Below the pieces are notes generated by a model. That model was not told the origin of the DNA and searched no databases. It was given only the letters and a program-made list of their open reading frames with translations. From NCBI GenBank assembly GCA_022711435.1, contig JAKLFB010000009.1, positions 96,169 to 160,168 of the forward strand: a stretch of DNA of 64,000 nucleotides, read 5' to 3'. The position numbers and the translations under genes were made by a program. Positions 54,448 to 63,194 of the stretch are shown one piece after another (position 1 is the stretch's first letter; each line of letters begins with the position of its first letter). Origin of the DNA: Verrucomicrobiota bacterium. GTDB taxonomy: Bacteria; Verrucomicrobiota; Verrucomicrobiia; Limisphaerales; UBA1319.

Positions 54448-56358
54448 CAGGGCTGCTCTAAAGCGAACCTTTGAGGATGGAGTGGGAATGGGTTAGCGAA
54501 TTTTCGGGACATTTGGTTTTCAATTTGTTTTCATGGGTCGCATGTCAAGATCACGACTCGTGCTAACGGACCCCGCGGAGGCGGCGGTAGTGGAACAAAT
54601 CGAGGTTTGTTTGGTGCGTCCGGAGGAGGAAGCCCGCTGGGATGAAACGATGGTTCAGCACCATTATCTGAAGAGTGCGCGGATGGTGGGAGAGCAGTTG
54701 CGCTACGTTGCCAAATATCAGGGGCAGTGGCTGGCGCTGCTGGGATGGTCGGCGGCTTCCTACCATCTCAAAGGCCGCGAGGAGTGGATTGGGTGGAATG
54801 ACAATCAGCGGCGAGCGCGGCTGCATCTGGTGGCCAACAACGCCCGTTTCTGCCGCCTGGGCGAACCCGGTCAGTATCCGAATTTGGCCAGCCGAGCGAT
54901 GGCGTTGAACCTGGCGCGTCTGTCGCAGGACTGGCAGGCCCGCTATGGCCATCCCATCGTGTTGGTGGAAAGTTTTGTTGACCTGGAGTGGTTTCGGGGC
55001 ACCGCCTACAAGGCATCGGGGTGGAAAGCGATCGGGACCACGGCCGGTTTCAAGCGGGTGGCGCAGGATTTCTATGAGGCCCATGACCGGCCCAAGCAGT
55101 TATTCGTGAGGGAACTCTGCCCGCACGCGGCGCGGGGTTTGCGCGCGCGCGAGTTGCCGGCGGCCTGGGGTGCGCAGGAGCAAGCGGTCGCGCGGCGTTG
55201 TCTATTGAAGGGGCAGGAGTTGCTCAGTCTTTGGCAGGTGCTGCATCAACAAGTGCCCGAGATCCGGGATGCGCAGGGGCTGCGGCATCGGCAGGCCACG
55301 GTGTTGGCGATCACGTTTGCCTTTCTGTTAGGTGGGGGCCAAGGCGGGCACCGCGCGATTGCGCTCTTTGCGCAGGACTTGACGCGGAAGCAGCGGGCGA
55401 GCCTGCGGTGTTGGTTCAATGCCCGCACGCGGTGCTATGAGGTGCCCACGGAAAACTGCTTCTACCGAGTTCTCAAAGCGGTGCCGGGGTTGGCTTTTCA
55501 ACAAGCGCTCTGGGCGTGGCAAAAGGCTCGGCTGGGCGCGGCCGACGGCGACGTGGTGGTGTTAGACGGCAAGGCGCTGCGGGGCAGCGGCCCGACCCAA
55601 CTGGTCGGCGCGATCAACGCGGCCAGCGGACGCACCTTGGGGGTCGAGCCGGTGGCCCAAAAGAGCAACGAGATTCCGGCGGGTCAAACGCTCCTGGATC
55701 GCCTGGACTTGGACGGAACCATCGCGTTGATGGACGCCTTGCACACGCAAGTCGAAACGGCCCGTTCGATTGTGCAGGAGGGCGGGGGCGATTACGTCCT
55801 GGTGGTCAAAGGCAACCAGGGCGATCTCCAAAAGCAAGCGTGCCACTTCCTCCCGGAAGTTTTTTCCCCCTCAATATCAAACGGTCGATAAGGGCCACGG
55901 TCGGATCGAATGGCGGGGCATTGAGGCGCGCGAGGTGACCCCGGCCCAGATGGGCTTTCCCCACGTGGCGCAGGTGGCTCGGATTGATCGCATCCGTGAA
56001 CTCAAGAGCGGACGGCAGGAAGTCGAAACCGTCTGGATCATCACCAGCCTGACGGCGGCGCAGGCCGATGCGGCCCGGCTCTTGGAATTGGTGCGCCAAT
56101 ATTGGTGCATTGAAAACGGTACCCATTACCCGTTGGATGTCAGTGCGGGCGAAGACCGCTGTCGCGTCCGCCATCCGGTGGCGGCCACCGTCCTGGGTCT
56201 TCTTCGGCGCGCCGTGCAAGGAGAAGCACGCGCTTGGATGCGTCGCCAAACCCGCGCCCGGGATCGCACTTGTCCCACCTTCCTGGCCAAAATGAGTCGC
56301 CGTCTTGGGCGCGTCCTCCGCTTGATCACATGCCCCGCCTGACTTTAGAGCAGCCCTG
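54448..56358 (+). mobile_element. ISAs1-family insertion sequence, 1911 bp, with perfect ends
   Basis: The ends are perfect 16-bp inverted repeats (CAGGGCTGCTCTAAAG at 54448-54463, complement at 56343-56358). The 9-bp target site CCCGCGGAC is duplicated at 54439-54447 and 56359-56367. One transposase gene fills the element, split by a frameshift. The intact ends and duplication suggest recent insertion, into the non-coding DNA between cassettes 1 and 2. Confidence 0.92.
54533..56342 (+). pseudogene. DruA-like (DUF4338) plus ISAs1 transposase, frameshifted
   Basis: Residues 1-210 match the DUF4338/DruA-like domain ('VRPEEEARWDETMVQHHYL', 'GWSAASYHLKGREEWIGW', 'NNARFCRLGEPGQYPNLAS', 'VESFVDLEWFRGTAYKASGW'). 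The rest is an ISAs1/H-repeat DDE transposase: 'VVVLDGKALRGS', 'ALMDALHTQ', 'LVVKGNQGDLQKQ', then after the shift 'TVDKGHGRIEWRGIEAREV' and 'GEDRCRVRHPVAATVLG' with the Glu. At 55860-55870 (T6 then C5) the frame changes by +1; removing one base would restore about 600 residues. It is either a homopolymer error, a recent mutation or, less likely, programmed shifting. The fusion type is known in ISAs1-like elements. Confidence 0.85.
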
Positions 56359-56367
56359 CCCGCGGAC

Positions 56368-56713
56368 CACGCCGACCACGCGGAACTTGACTTGAACCCG
56401 AAGCCGCCGTGGCGCCTTGACGAACCGACGTGCTAACGAACCGACACACCGCCCTTCGTCCCCCTCGCCCCGCGAGGCACGAGCGGGGAGGGACAGGGAG
56501 GGGCACGTGACACCGCCGCCAGGCGGTAGATCGAGTGTCGGCTCTCGGCATCCGCCTCCGGACCTCAGCGGCTGCCGACTTGTCCACTGGGTAGCCGGTC
56601 GTCTTCTCCCTCGCCTCCATGTTCAATGGAGGACAAATTGGGTCGCTTTCCTGAAGGAACGTATGGCGCCTCGAGGTTTTATTAACTGGGCAATAGCCGA
56701 TACTGGCCCGAAC
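56368..56713. other. Non-coding stretch between the insertion sequence and the cassette 2 immunity gene
   Basis: No gene is visible. Near 56460-56510 it holds CGCCCCGCGAGGCACGAGCG and a GGGGCACGTGACAC run, which match parts of repeats R1 and R3. It ends with an inverted segment (CTCGCCTCCATGTTCAATGG) resembling one near 62970. Confidence 0.5.
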
Positions 56714-57115
56714 TCAGAGATAACGGAGGATAATTTGGCTTCCGCCGCCTTTTTGGTCCAACACAGATTCGACAACGCCCCAAGAGAAGCGGTACGGCGG
56801 GTTGCCGAGTTCCTGTCGAAGCAAGGCGTCGTGACCGGCTTTCCTCTTCGCCTCCTCGGCCTCCGACCATGTTGTCCACGATGATTCTTGTGTGCTGCGC
56901 ATGGAAAGCCTTGTTTCCACAAGCACGCCACCCTTAAACACGAAAACGGCATCAAGTGAATCTCCAATTGGGGCCTGGTAATTAAGCCAATCGGCGTGCT
57001 GGAAGCTCTTTTTGGCGTGCTTTCCGAGAACAGACGCGATGAAGCGTGACAACTCGAGAAGCGGTTTCACCTCAACGCCTGAGAGCGTCATCGAGCCTGT
57101 GCGTTGGTCAATCAT
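56714..57115 (-). CDS. Cassette 2 putative immunity protein
   Basis: 133 residues from the ATG at 57115, which lies four bases after the stop of the cassette 2 toxin frame. It has no signal peptide. Recognisable stretches are 'TGSMTLSGVEVKPLLELSRF', 'GDSLDAVFVFKGGVLVETR' and 'GNPPYRFSWGVVESVLDQ'. No family is recognised. The close coupling to a variable toxin-like domain and the unrelated sequence compared with the other cassette partners are the reasons for the immunity call. Confidence 0.5.
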   Translation of the reverse strand: MIDQRTGSMTLSGVEVKPLLELSRFIASVLGKHAKKSFQHADWLNYQAPIGDSLDAVFVFKGGVLVETRLSMRSTQESSWTTWSEAEEAKRKAGHDALLRQELGNPPYRFSWGVVESVLDQKGGGSQIILRYL

Positions 57116-57119
57116 GGTG

Positions 57120-57645
57120 TCAGTGAAGTGGAACGCTGTAGATTGGCCGGAGGGCGTTCTGGTAATTTTCGATGACAATCTGCGGCAGACGACCCGCGCC
57201 ATGCTGTGGATTTGCCAGCGTGCGACCGAACGCCGCAGGAGTGTCACGGATTACCTCGTAGGCGGTGACGCCACGCCTGTAGCCATATTGCGGATGTCGA
57301 GCAACTTGCAGCCCTTGGAAAAGGTTTTCCGCACTTCCGCCCGACCGCCGCAGTGCGCTGGCCGTTGTGTAGAACGATGTCTGCCCCGGAACACCGCCAT
57401 AGATGATCGTCCCCCTTTTCAGCGTGATATCACGGAAGCGGTCTATGCCCGGATAGTTGCCCGAACCCTCGAGGCCGCGAGCAAATTGAGACGATGTTCC
57501 CTTCGCTGCATTTTGCCCATGCCGGACAGCCTGGCGGGAAGGATTGCTGGCGTCGATCGGCCCACTGGCCGCTGCCGCCGACCGACAGCCCCAGCACCGC
57601 CGCGATCAGCAGCCATTGCCCGTGCCATCTGTTAGTCCTTTTCAT
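57120..57645 (-). pseudogene. Cassette 2: polymorphic-toxin-like gene with deleted N-terminal module
   Basis: The start (ATG at 57645, 'MKRTNRWHGQWLLIAAVLGL') and first 38 residues of the shared module are kept. Compared with cassette 3 a 329-bp piece is missing between two GGCG sites, which joins residue 38 to the end of the module out of frame. The variable domain downstream is intact in its own frame: 'GIDRFRDITLKRGTIIYGGV', 'GQTSFYTTASALRRSGGSAE', 'GYRRGVTAYEVIRD', stop at 57120. It is followed by its partner gene. Confidence 0.7.
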
Positions 57646-58036
57646 GCGATGCAACAGGCCAGCCATCGAGACGGCCGGGAAGATTCAATTCCCATTTCAA
57701 GTAATACTCAGCAGCATCGCGCGGCGACCTGAAAACCGTTTCTGTGCTCTCAGCCATTACCGTCGGATCATCGGCTCGGGATCGCTGGGCAATACAAACA
57801 AAGCGATCTGGCATTTCCCGATGGACATAAATGCCTTCACGAACAGCCGATCCGCGCGGGGAGGCTTCCGGTGATTGAGGAAACCACTCCCGAGACTTCA
57901 AGACCATTGCCAAATGTTCCACCACATCGCGGTAGAGCAGTGTCTCTGGCGGCCAAAGGCCAATGGCCTTCCGTTCTTCGGCGTTGAAATGTTCGCCGGA
58001 CAACAAGCGCGTCAGGATTTCTGGAGGCATTTTCAT
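57632..58036 (-). CDS. Cassette 3 putative immunity protein
   Basis: 134 residues from the ATG at 58036, nine bases after the toxin stop codon (58046-58048). Visible stretches: 'MKMPPEILTRLLSGEHFNAE', 'VVEHLAMVLKSREWFPQSPE', 'IYVHREMPDRFVCIAQR' and 'SPRDAAEYYLKWELNLPG'. No known family recognised; no signal peptide. Its last 14 bases overlap the start of cassette 2, so the cassettes are packed head to tail. Confidence 0.5.
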   Translation of the reverse strand: MKMPPEILTRLLSGEHFNAEERKAIGLWPPETLLYRDVVEHLAMVLKSREWFPQSPEASPRGSAVREGIYVHREMPDRFVCIAQRSRADDPTVMAESTETVFRSPRDAAEYYLKWELNLPGRLDGWPVASHEKD

Positions 58037-58045
58037 ACGCAAACG

Positions 58046-58885
58046 TCAATCGGGCATGTGAAACCAATCAATCGTCACGCCGCCGGAATTGACGACGGCC
58101 TCCATTGAACCGCCCCTGTTTGCCCCAATGCCCGGGGCTGGGCGAGTGATAACCGGAGCGTCATGTGCAACCCTTCCTCCCATCATCCAAAAGAACTCTC
58201 CCTCGGTGGCGGTTGCGGGCATTCCAAGCTGACGCGCAAAATCCGGTGCAGTCGCAGGATTTTGAAGCGCCCAATACTGAGCATCGAAGGTCCTTTGCGT
58301 TCCCGTCCAGCCTTGCCGATAAACCGTCGCTCCGCCTTGCACCTGTCGTAGTGCTGCCTGCGCCTCGGCAGTCATAGCCTGAACTGCCGGGCCGTGGGGT
58401 GTGGGTATCGCCTTTGTTGCGCTATGCCCATGCCGGACAGCCTGGCGAGCGGTCTTGACGGCGGTTCCGACCGCCCTTCCCACAACCCCGCCCGCCGCGC
58501 TCCAGCGGATCGAATCGAGCGCTTCCTCCCGCAACTGCTCGCCAAACCGCCAGAGGACACGATGCCCCTGGCACAGGACCAGCTCATGCTCGCGCTGGAG
58601 CTGCCTGTCATACCGGCTGGCGTCGATCACCCGATACTGCCCATCCGCGCCCGCCTCGGGCCATAAACCCGCCTCGGGCGCCTCATCATTCGCCCGCCCG
58701 TTGCCCGCCCACCCCATCGATCCCAGAGCGACGGACCCGCCCGGCGATGGACCATTGGGCAAGGCAATGGCCGGCGGGAAGGATTGCTGGCGTCGATCGG
58801 CCCACTGGCCGCTGCCGCCGACCGACAGCCCCAGCACCGCCGCGATCAGCAGCCATTGCCTGTGCCACTTGCGAATCCTTTTCAT
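58046..58885 (-). CDS. Cassette 3: exported polymorphic-toxin-like protein
   Basis: 279 residues from the ATG at 58885. Residues 1-154 are the shared module (signal/anchor, 'RVIDASRYDRQLQREHELVL', 'GRAVGTAVKTARQAVRHGH'). The 125-residue variable domain contains 'VQGGATVYRQGWTGTQRTFD', 'AQYWALQNPATAPDFARQLG', 'GEFFWMMGGRVAHDAPVITR' and 'GIGANRGGSMEAVV', a pattern I associate with C-terminal toxin domains of Rhs-type proteins ('ENP..TPG...R.G', 'TRPAPG.GAN'). Exact activity unknown. This copy appears intact and has an intact partner gene. Confidence 0.62.
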   Translation of the reverse strand: MKRIRKWHRQWLLIAAVLGLSVGGSGQWADRRQQSFPPAIALPNGPSPGGSVALGSMGWAGNGRANDEAPEAGLWPEAGADGQYRVIDASRYDRQLQREHELVLCQGHRVLWRFGEQLREEALDSIRWSAAGGVVGRAVGTAVKTARQAVRHGHSATKAIPTPHGPAVQAMTAEAQAALRQVQGGATVYRQGWTGTQRTFDAQYWALQNPATAPDFARQLGMPATATEGEFFWMMGGRVAHDAPVITRPAPGIGANRGGSMEAVVNSGGVTIDWFHMPD

Positions 58886-58982
58886 GCCCGCCTCGATCCC
58901 CTTGCGCTTGCCGGCCATCCACCATAACGGATCTGACGCCCTTTCGCATCATTGATAGGAGCAGATCCCGTTCCAGGCAGAA

Positions 58983-59623
58983 GCAGGCGTCCGCGGTCCG
59001 GAAGGATTCGGAGCGCGGGCCTCCTGGCCCGCAGCGCCGTCGGCTGAACGGCTGCATGCTGCCGATTTCCTCCCGAGGTAGGGACGCGGAACGACCCGGA
59101 AATTCTTATGCCCTTGGCAAGGCAGGGACGCGTCGCTGACGCGTCCGCCTGCCAGCCGACATTTGCATCCCCTTGCTGGCGTAGCCGCGGCTTTCAAGCC
59201 GCGCTTTCTTCCCTCGCCCCGCGAGGCACGAGCGGGGAGAGGGACAGGGAGAGGGGCGCCAAAACATCTCACTACGAAGAAGAACACGAAGAATATTCTC
59301 CCGCAGAGGCGCTGAGGCGCGGAGAATTTTAACCCATAGCCACAGCTTTCAACCTGCGCCAACATTCAGGCCGCCAAGAGCCGAATTCTTTTGCCGCCGA
59401 TGAACGCAGAATTTGAATGACAGAATGGCGCAACGTCCCCTCGCCCCGCGAGGGACGAGCGGGGAGGGGCACGTGACACGTGATTGCGCGCCGGCAAGCC
59501 GGCGAGGTGCGTGCCGCCTCCAAGGCCGGGCCGGAGGCCTGCCTGCGCCTGGCTGCCGGCAGCCAGACCGGCGTTCCGCCCGTTGCCCGGAACCTGCGAT
59601 CCAGCGGCGCGCAGCTTGAATCC
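58983..59623. repeat. Inter-cassette long repeat R3, upstream of cassette 3
   Basis: 641 bases closely matching R1 (52160-52763), with short insertions such as an extra CGCTGACGCGTC. It starts about 98 bases upstream of the cassette 3 start. It contains short inverted repeats (GCCCCGCGAGG with CGAGCGGGG) but no gene. Confidence 0.78.
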
Positions 59624-59625
59624 GA

Positions 59626-59718
59626 TCAAATTCGTGAGCCAACGGTGACTTCCTGTGTGAATGGCTTCAATTCGCCAGCCAGACCACGCAGACCTTGAAC
59701 CATGTCAGTGTTGCTCAT
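59626..59718 (-). pseudogene. Short 30-codon remnant after the cassette 4 immunity gene
   Basis: An ATG at 59718, three bases after the stop of the preceding gene, opens 'MSNTDMVQGLRGLAGELKP', which ends at 59626 exactly where repeat R3 begins. The position suggests a third cassette gene cut short by the repeat. It is too short to assign. Confidence 0.35.
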
Positions 59719-59721
59719 ATG

Positions 59722-60054
59722 TCATTTGGAAAACCGGCGCGCTTTGATTCGTCCCGTTGCGATGTCGATTTCACATTCGACGGAGTGGATCGAATAGACG
59801 ACGAGCGGATTTCGTGAGGCGACTTTGTAGTATCGGTCGCCACTCGTCGTTGTTGGCAGTTCCGCAGTCCAGAGGCGCTCGCCTGTTGGTCGCAGCGCGA
59901 CGAGATTCGGGAACTGCCCGAACTTCTTGGTGCAGGCGTCTGGGTTGAACAGGACAATGATGCGGTCCTCCAACTCGAACGCGTCGGCCACAGGATACTC
60001 AAGTTCCAGCGATGCGCCGCTAACGCGGATTGTTTTGCCGGAGAACGCGATCAT
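59722..60054 (-). CDS. Cassette 4 putative immunity protein
   Basis: 110 residues from the ATG at 60054, whose ATGA overlaps the toxin stop, implying coupled translation. It is a small soluble protein: 'MIAFSGKTIRVSGASLELEY', 'DRIIVLFNPDACTKKFGQFP', 'LVALRPTGERLWTAELP' and 'YKVASRNPLVVYSIHSVECE', a beta-rich pattern often seen in immunity proteins ('GERLW'). No family assignment is certain. Confidence 0.58.
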   Translation of the reverse strand: MIAFSGKTIRVSGASLELEYPVADAFELEDRIIVLFNPDACTKKFGQFPNLVALRPTGERLWTAELPTTTSGDRYYKVASRNPLVVYSIHSVECEIDIATGRIKARRFSK

Positions 60055-60887
60055 GGCAGCGGTCTCCCTGGCCCGAAGTTCTGAACCGGGATGTGTTCCA
60101 GAAGTTGGAACTGCTCCGCGCCGCCTCGGGAGCGCCCCCACCCTCGCACGGGGAGGGCGCGAGAGCGCTGCAACCGGGCTCCGGCCGGAACAAGAACCTC
60201 CTGGATGTATTCCGCAGTGTTGCCCGGTGGCAGCGATAGCGCTTCTTGTGCCCATGCGCTGCTTCGTGGCGGAACAGCGGTGAGGAACGAGCCAATCGTC
60301 CTATCACCCGAAAAGACGCGATAGTAAACTTGGTCGCTCTCCTGAACGAACGAGCGTATGACGCCACCCGCATTTGGGAAGTCCGTTCCCGCGGTCAGGA
60401 GGCACTGTCCGCTCTTTGTTGCGCTATGCCCATGCCGGACAGCCTGGCGAGCGGTCTTGACGGCGGTTCCGACCGCCCTTCCCACAACCCCGCCCGCCGC
60501 GCTCCAGCGGATCGAATCGAGCGCTTCCTCCCGCAACTGCTCGCCAAACCGCCAGAGGACACGATGCCCCTGGCACAGGATCAGCTCATGCTCGCGCTGG
60601 AGCTGCCTGTCATACCGGCTGGCGTCGATCACCCGATGCTGCCCATCAGCGCCCGCCTCGGGCCATAAGCCGGCGTCGGGCTCCGCTCGATTCGCCCGCC
60701 CACTGCCTGCCCACCCCATCGATCCCAGAAGGCCGGCATCACCCGGAGATGGACCATTGGGCAAGGCAATGGCCGGCGGGAAGGATTGCTGGCGTCGATC
60801 GGCCCACTGGCCGCTGCCGCCGACCGACAGCCCCAGCACCGCCGCGATCAGCAGCCACCGCCCGTGCCACTTGCGAATCCTTTTCAT
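60051..60887 (-). CDS. Cassette 4: exported polymorphic-toxin-like protein, possibly ADP-ribosyltransferase-like
   Basis: 278 residues from the ATG at 60887. The shared module fills residues 1-154. The 124-residue variable end contains 'VYYRVFSGDRTIGSFLTAVP', 'ALSLPPGNTAEYIQEVLVPA' and 'GGAEQFQLLEHIP'. An Arg early, a Ser/Thr strand and a late Glu in 'GGAEQ' is the order seen in R-S-E type ADP-ribosyltransferase toxins; this is inference from pattern only. The stop overlaps the partner's start. Confidence 0.62.
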   Translation of the reverse strand: MKRIRKWHGRWLLIAAVLGLSVGGSGQWADRRQQSFPPAIALPNGPSPGDAGLLGSMGWAGSGRANRAEPDAGLWPEAGADGQHRVIDASRYDRQLQREHELILCQGHRVLWRFGEQLREEALDSIRWSAAGGVVGRAVGTAVKTARQAVRHGHSATKSGQCLLTAGTDFPNAGGVIRSFVQESDQVYYRVFSGDRTIGSFLTAVPPRSSAWAQEALSLPPGNTAEYIQEVLVPAGARLQRSRALPVRGWGRSRGGAEQFQLLEHIPVQNFGPGRPLP

Positions 60888-61325
60888 GCCCGCCTCGATC
60901 ACCTTGCGCTTGCCGGCCATCCACCATACCGGATCTAGACCGGTTTCGCATCCTCGAGAGGAGCAGATCCCGTTCCAGGCAGAAGCAGGCGGGGTCGGCT
61001 CCTGGCAGGTATGCCATGGCCGCAGAGGATTGCGCGCAAACCCCTTTGCCTGATCCGAGGTGCCCGCGAATTCACCTCGGCGTCATTGACTGCGCCGCCA
61101 CGGCAGGCGTTTTGTACCCGGCCGGGCGGCGCTCCCGCCAAAATCGGAAGGAATTCGTGGGGCAGTTACAGCCCAAGCTGGTGAAAATGGCGGGTCCCAT
61201 GGCGAGCGCCCCGAGGATCGACTCGCCCCGAGCGCCCGCAAGAACACGGAGTTGCCCGCGAACCGTGTTGGCGCACCCGAATGAGATCCAATAACCCGAA
61301 CAATGCTCGATCAAAGGCCTGTTTT
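60888..61325. other. Leader of cassette 4 and non-coding remnant region
   Basis: The first 95 bases match the leaders of the other cassettes (CTTGCGCTTGCCGG, GGAGCAGATCCCGTTCCAGG). Repeat R is then missing. A relic of the right end of the MITE-like element lies at about 61118-61156 (GGCGGCGCTCCCGCC, AAAATCGGAAG). The rest, down to the cassette 5 partner gene, has short open frames but nothing I can support as a gene. Confidence 0.5.
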
Positions 61326-61682
61326 TCAGGTGTACAGATTCCAGAAGTCGACGCTGAAGCTGTCTTGATCATCCGGGATCAGGGGCGAAGGCGTGAAATG
61401 GCCCATGGTCTCATCCGCCATCCGAAACGATTCCGGATACGGGGCCAACGTTGCGGACAATGGGCTTTGGCATTCCTGGCATTCCAGATCGGCAATGACC
61501 GCATCGAATGGTCGGCCTGAGCAATCGATGTCATCCTGATCCGCACAATACAGCGCGCCACATCTCAAACAGGTGAACAGCTTGGTGTGATAATAATCCG
61601 GCAATGTGTACAGCACTTCGATATTAAAGCGCACGCCAGACTGCGCATATCCCTTGAAACACTTGACGGTCCTGCGATTCAC
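61326..61682 (-). CDS. Cassette 5 partner: small protein with four cysteines in CxxC pairs (putative immunity)
   Basis: 118 residues from a GTG at 61682, supported by GGAGGG at a suitable distance upstream. A 17-codon open frame, itself preceded by GGGAGG, ends on the GTGA, which suggests coupling. Two CxxC pairs ('FTCLRCGALYC' and 'LECQECQSPL') suggest a zinc site. Other stretches: 'GVRFNIEVLYTLPDYYHTKL' and 'DSFSVDFWNLYT'. By position it is the partner of cassette 5; function unknown. Confidence 0.5.
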   Translation of the reverse strand: MNRRTVKCFKGYAQSGVRFNIEVLYTLPDYYHTKLFTCLRCGALYCADQDDIDCSGRPFDAVIADLECQECQSPLSATLAPYPESFRMADETMGHFTPSPLIPDDQDSFSVDFWNLYT

Positions 61683-61761
61683 TGGGCCCTCCGAACAGGC
61701 ACCGCGGTTCCGTTTCGTATGACCGTGTTCATCGTACCTCCCGCGCGAACCGAAGGAGCCG

Positions 61762-62268
61762 TCAGCGTGTCGGCGCTTTGTGTAAATTCGCTGTCCCAAC
61801 AACATTTTCTGTATGCCGGACGGCCTGGCGGGCGGTCTTGACGGCGGTTCCGACCGCCCTTCCCACCACCCCGCCCGCCGCGCTCCAGCGGATCGAATCG
61901 AGCGCTTCCTCCCGCAACTGCTCGCCAAACCGCCAGAGGACACGATGCCCCTGGCACAGGACCAGCTCATGCTCACGTTGGAGCTGCCTGTCATACCGGC
62001 TGGCGTCGATCACCCGATACTGCCCACCAGCGCCCGCCTCGGGCCATAAACCGGCGTCGGGCTCCGCTCGATTCGCCCGCCCATCGCCCGTCCACCCCAT
62101 CGATCCCAGAGCGACGGCATCCCCCGCAGATTGCCCATGAGGCAAGGGGATGGCCGGCGGGAAGGATTGCTGGCGTCGATCGGCCCACTGGCCGCTGCCG
62201 CCGACCGACAGCCCCAGCACCGCCGCGATCAGCAGCCATTGCCTGTGCCACTTGCGAATCCTTTTCAT
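61762..62268 (-). CDS. Cassette 5: shared module with a truncated variable end
   Basis: 168 residues from the ATG at 62268. The shared module is complete to 'KTARQAVRH' but only about 17 residues follow ('TENVVGTANLHKAPTR') before the stop. In another frame just past this point, 'GQRIYTKRRHADGSFGSRGR' and 'DEHGHTKRN' read well, so a frameshift or deletion probably removed the toxin domain. Minor module variants ('PLPHGQSAGDAVALGSMGW') show that it diverged from the other copies. Confidence 0.55.
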   Translation of the reverse strand: MKRIRKWHRQWLLIAAVLGLSVGGSGQWADRRQQSFPPAIPLPHGQSAGDAVALGSMGWTGDGRANRAEPDAGLWPEAGAGGQYRVIDASRYDRQLQREHELVLCQGHRVLWRFGEQLREEALDSIRWSAAGGVVGRAVGTAVKTARQAVRHTENVVGTANLHKAPTR

Positions 62269-62365
62269 GCCCGCCTCGATCCCCTTGCGCTTGCCGGCCA
62301 TCCACCATACCGGATCTAGATCGGTTTCGCATCCTCGAGAGGAGCAGATCCCGTTCCAGGCAGAA

Positions 62366-62699
62366 GCAGGCATCCGCGGTCCGGAAGGATTCGGAGCGTG
62401 GGCCTCCTGGCCCGCAGCGCCGTCGGTTGACGGGCCGCAAGCCGCAGATTTGTGCCCGCGAAACACGCGAAATGACACGGAAATGTTGATGCCCTTGGCA
62501 AGGCAGGGACGCGTCGCTGACGCGTCCGCCTGCCAGCCGACATTTGCATCCCCTTGTTGGCGTAGCCGCGGCTTTCAAGCCGCGCTTTCTTCCCTCGCCC
62601 CGCGCAAGCGGGGAGAGGGACAGGGAGAGGGGCGTTAAAACATCTCACCACGAAGGTAACGAGGACACGAAGAAGAAACATTCTCCCGCAGAGGCGCAG
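62366..62699. repeat. Inter-cassette long repeat R5, upstream of cassette 5
   Basis: Matches the first half of R1 and R3, starting GCAGGCATCC about 98 bases before the cassette 5 start and ending near CTCCCGCAGAGGCGCAG. It includes the doubled CGCTGACGCGTC insertion also found in R3. Confidence 0.72.
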
Positions 62700-63194
62700 T
62701 GATTCTTGATCCGTAGCCGCCGACGTGAGAAGCCGGACCTTGACCATTGATCCGCCGATCGCCGTAGCCGCAGGCTTTAACCTGCGCTGAATTGAGGCCG
62801 CTCAAAACCGAGTTCTTTTGCCGCAAGAGAACCCAAAGAAACGCAAAGATGCCGGTTGTTTACCCGCGGAGATGCAGAGATGGAATGACGAACGCGCCGT
62901 CCTCTCGCCCCGCGCCAGCGGGGACGGGTTTTAAATGCACGACCGCATCTCCCCAACCCTCTCCTCCATTGCCATGGAGGCGAGGGAGAAGATCCTCAAC
63001 TGCCGGGTGAACGAGTTTGCCAGCACACCGCCTTGTGCCATACGTTCCACAACGCTTCGCGCACGGAGCAGCGCTCGCCAGTGCGCGTCAGCGTCATGGA
63101 CTGCGGCAGTCCCCTGCCGCTTTGGAATGAAATTGGCCCGGCCTGAGCGAGGCTGATTTCCTTCCCAACATTTATGCGGGATATCCCGCGGTTT
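62700..63194. other. Non-coding stretch between repeat R5 and cassette 6
   Basis: No gene is supported. It contains CGCCCCGCGCCAGCGGGG near 62908, similar to the palindromic part of the long repeats, and CTCCTCCATTGCCATGGAGG near 62960. Open frames here are short and unlike each other across the copies. Confidence 0.45.

Noticed and set aside
55859..55871. Programmed frameshift in the transposase gene
   Set aside because: The shift needed is +1 while insertion-sequence frameshifting is usually -1; a one-base change in the T6C5 run is simpler. Left open only as a test.
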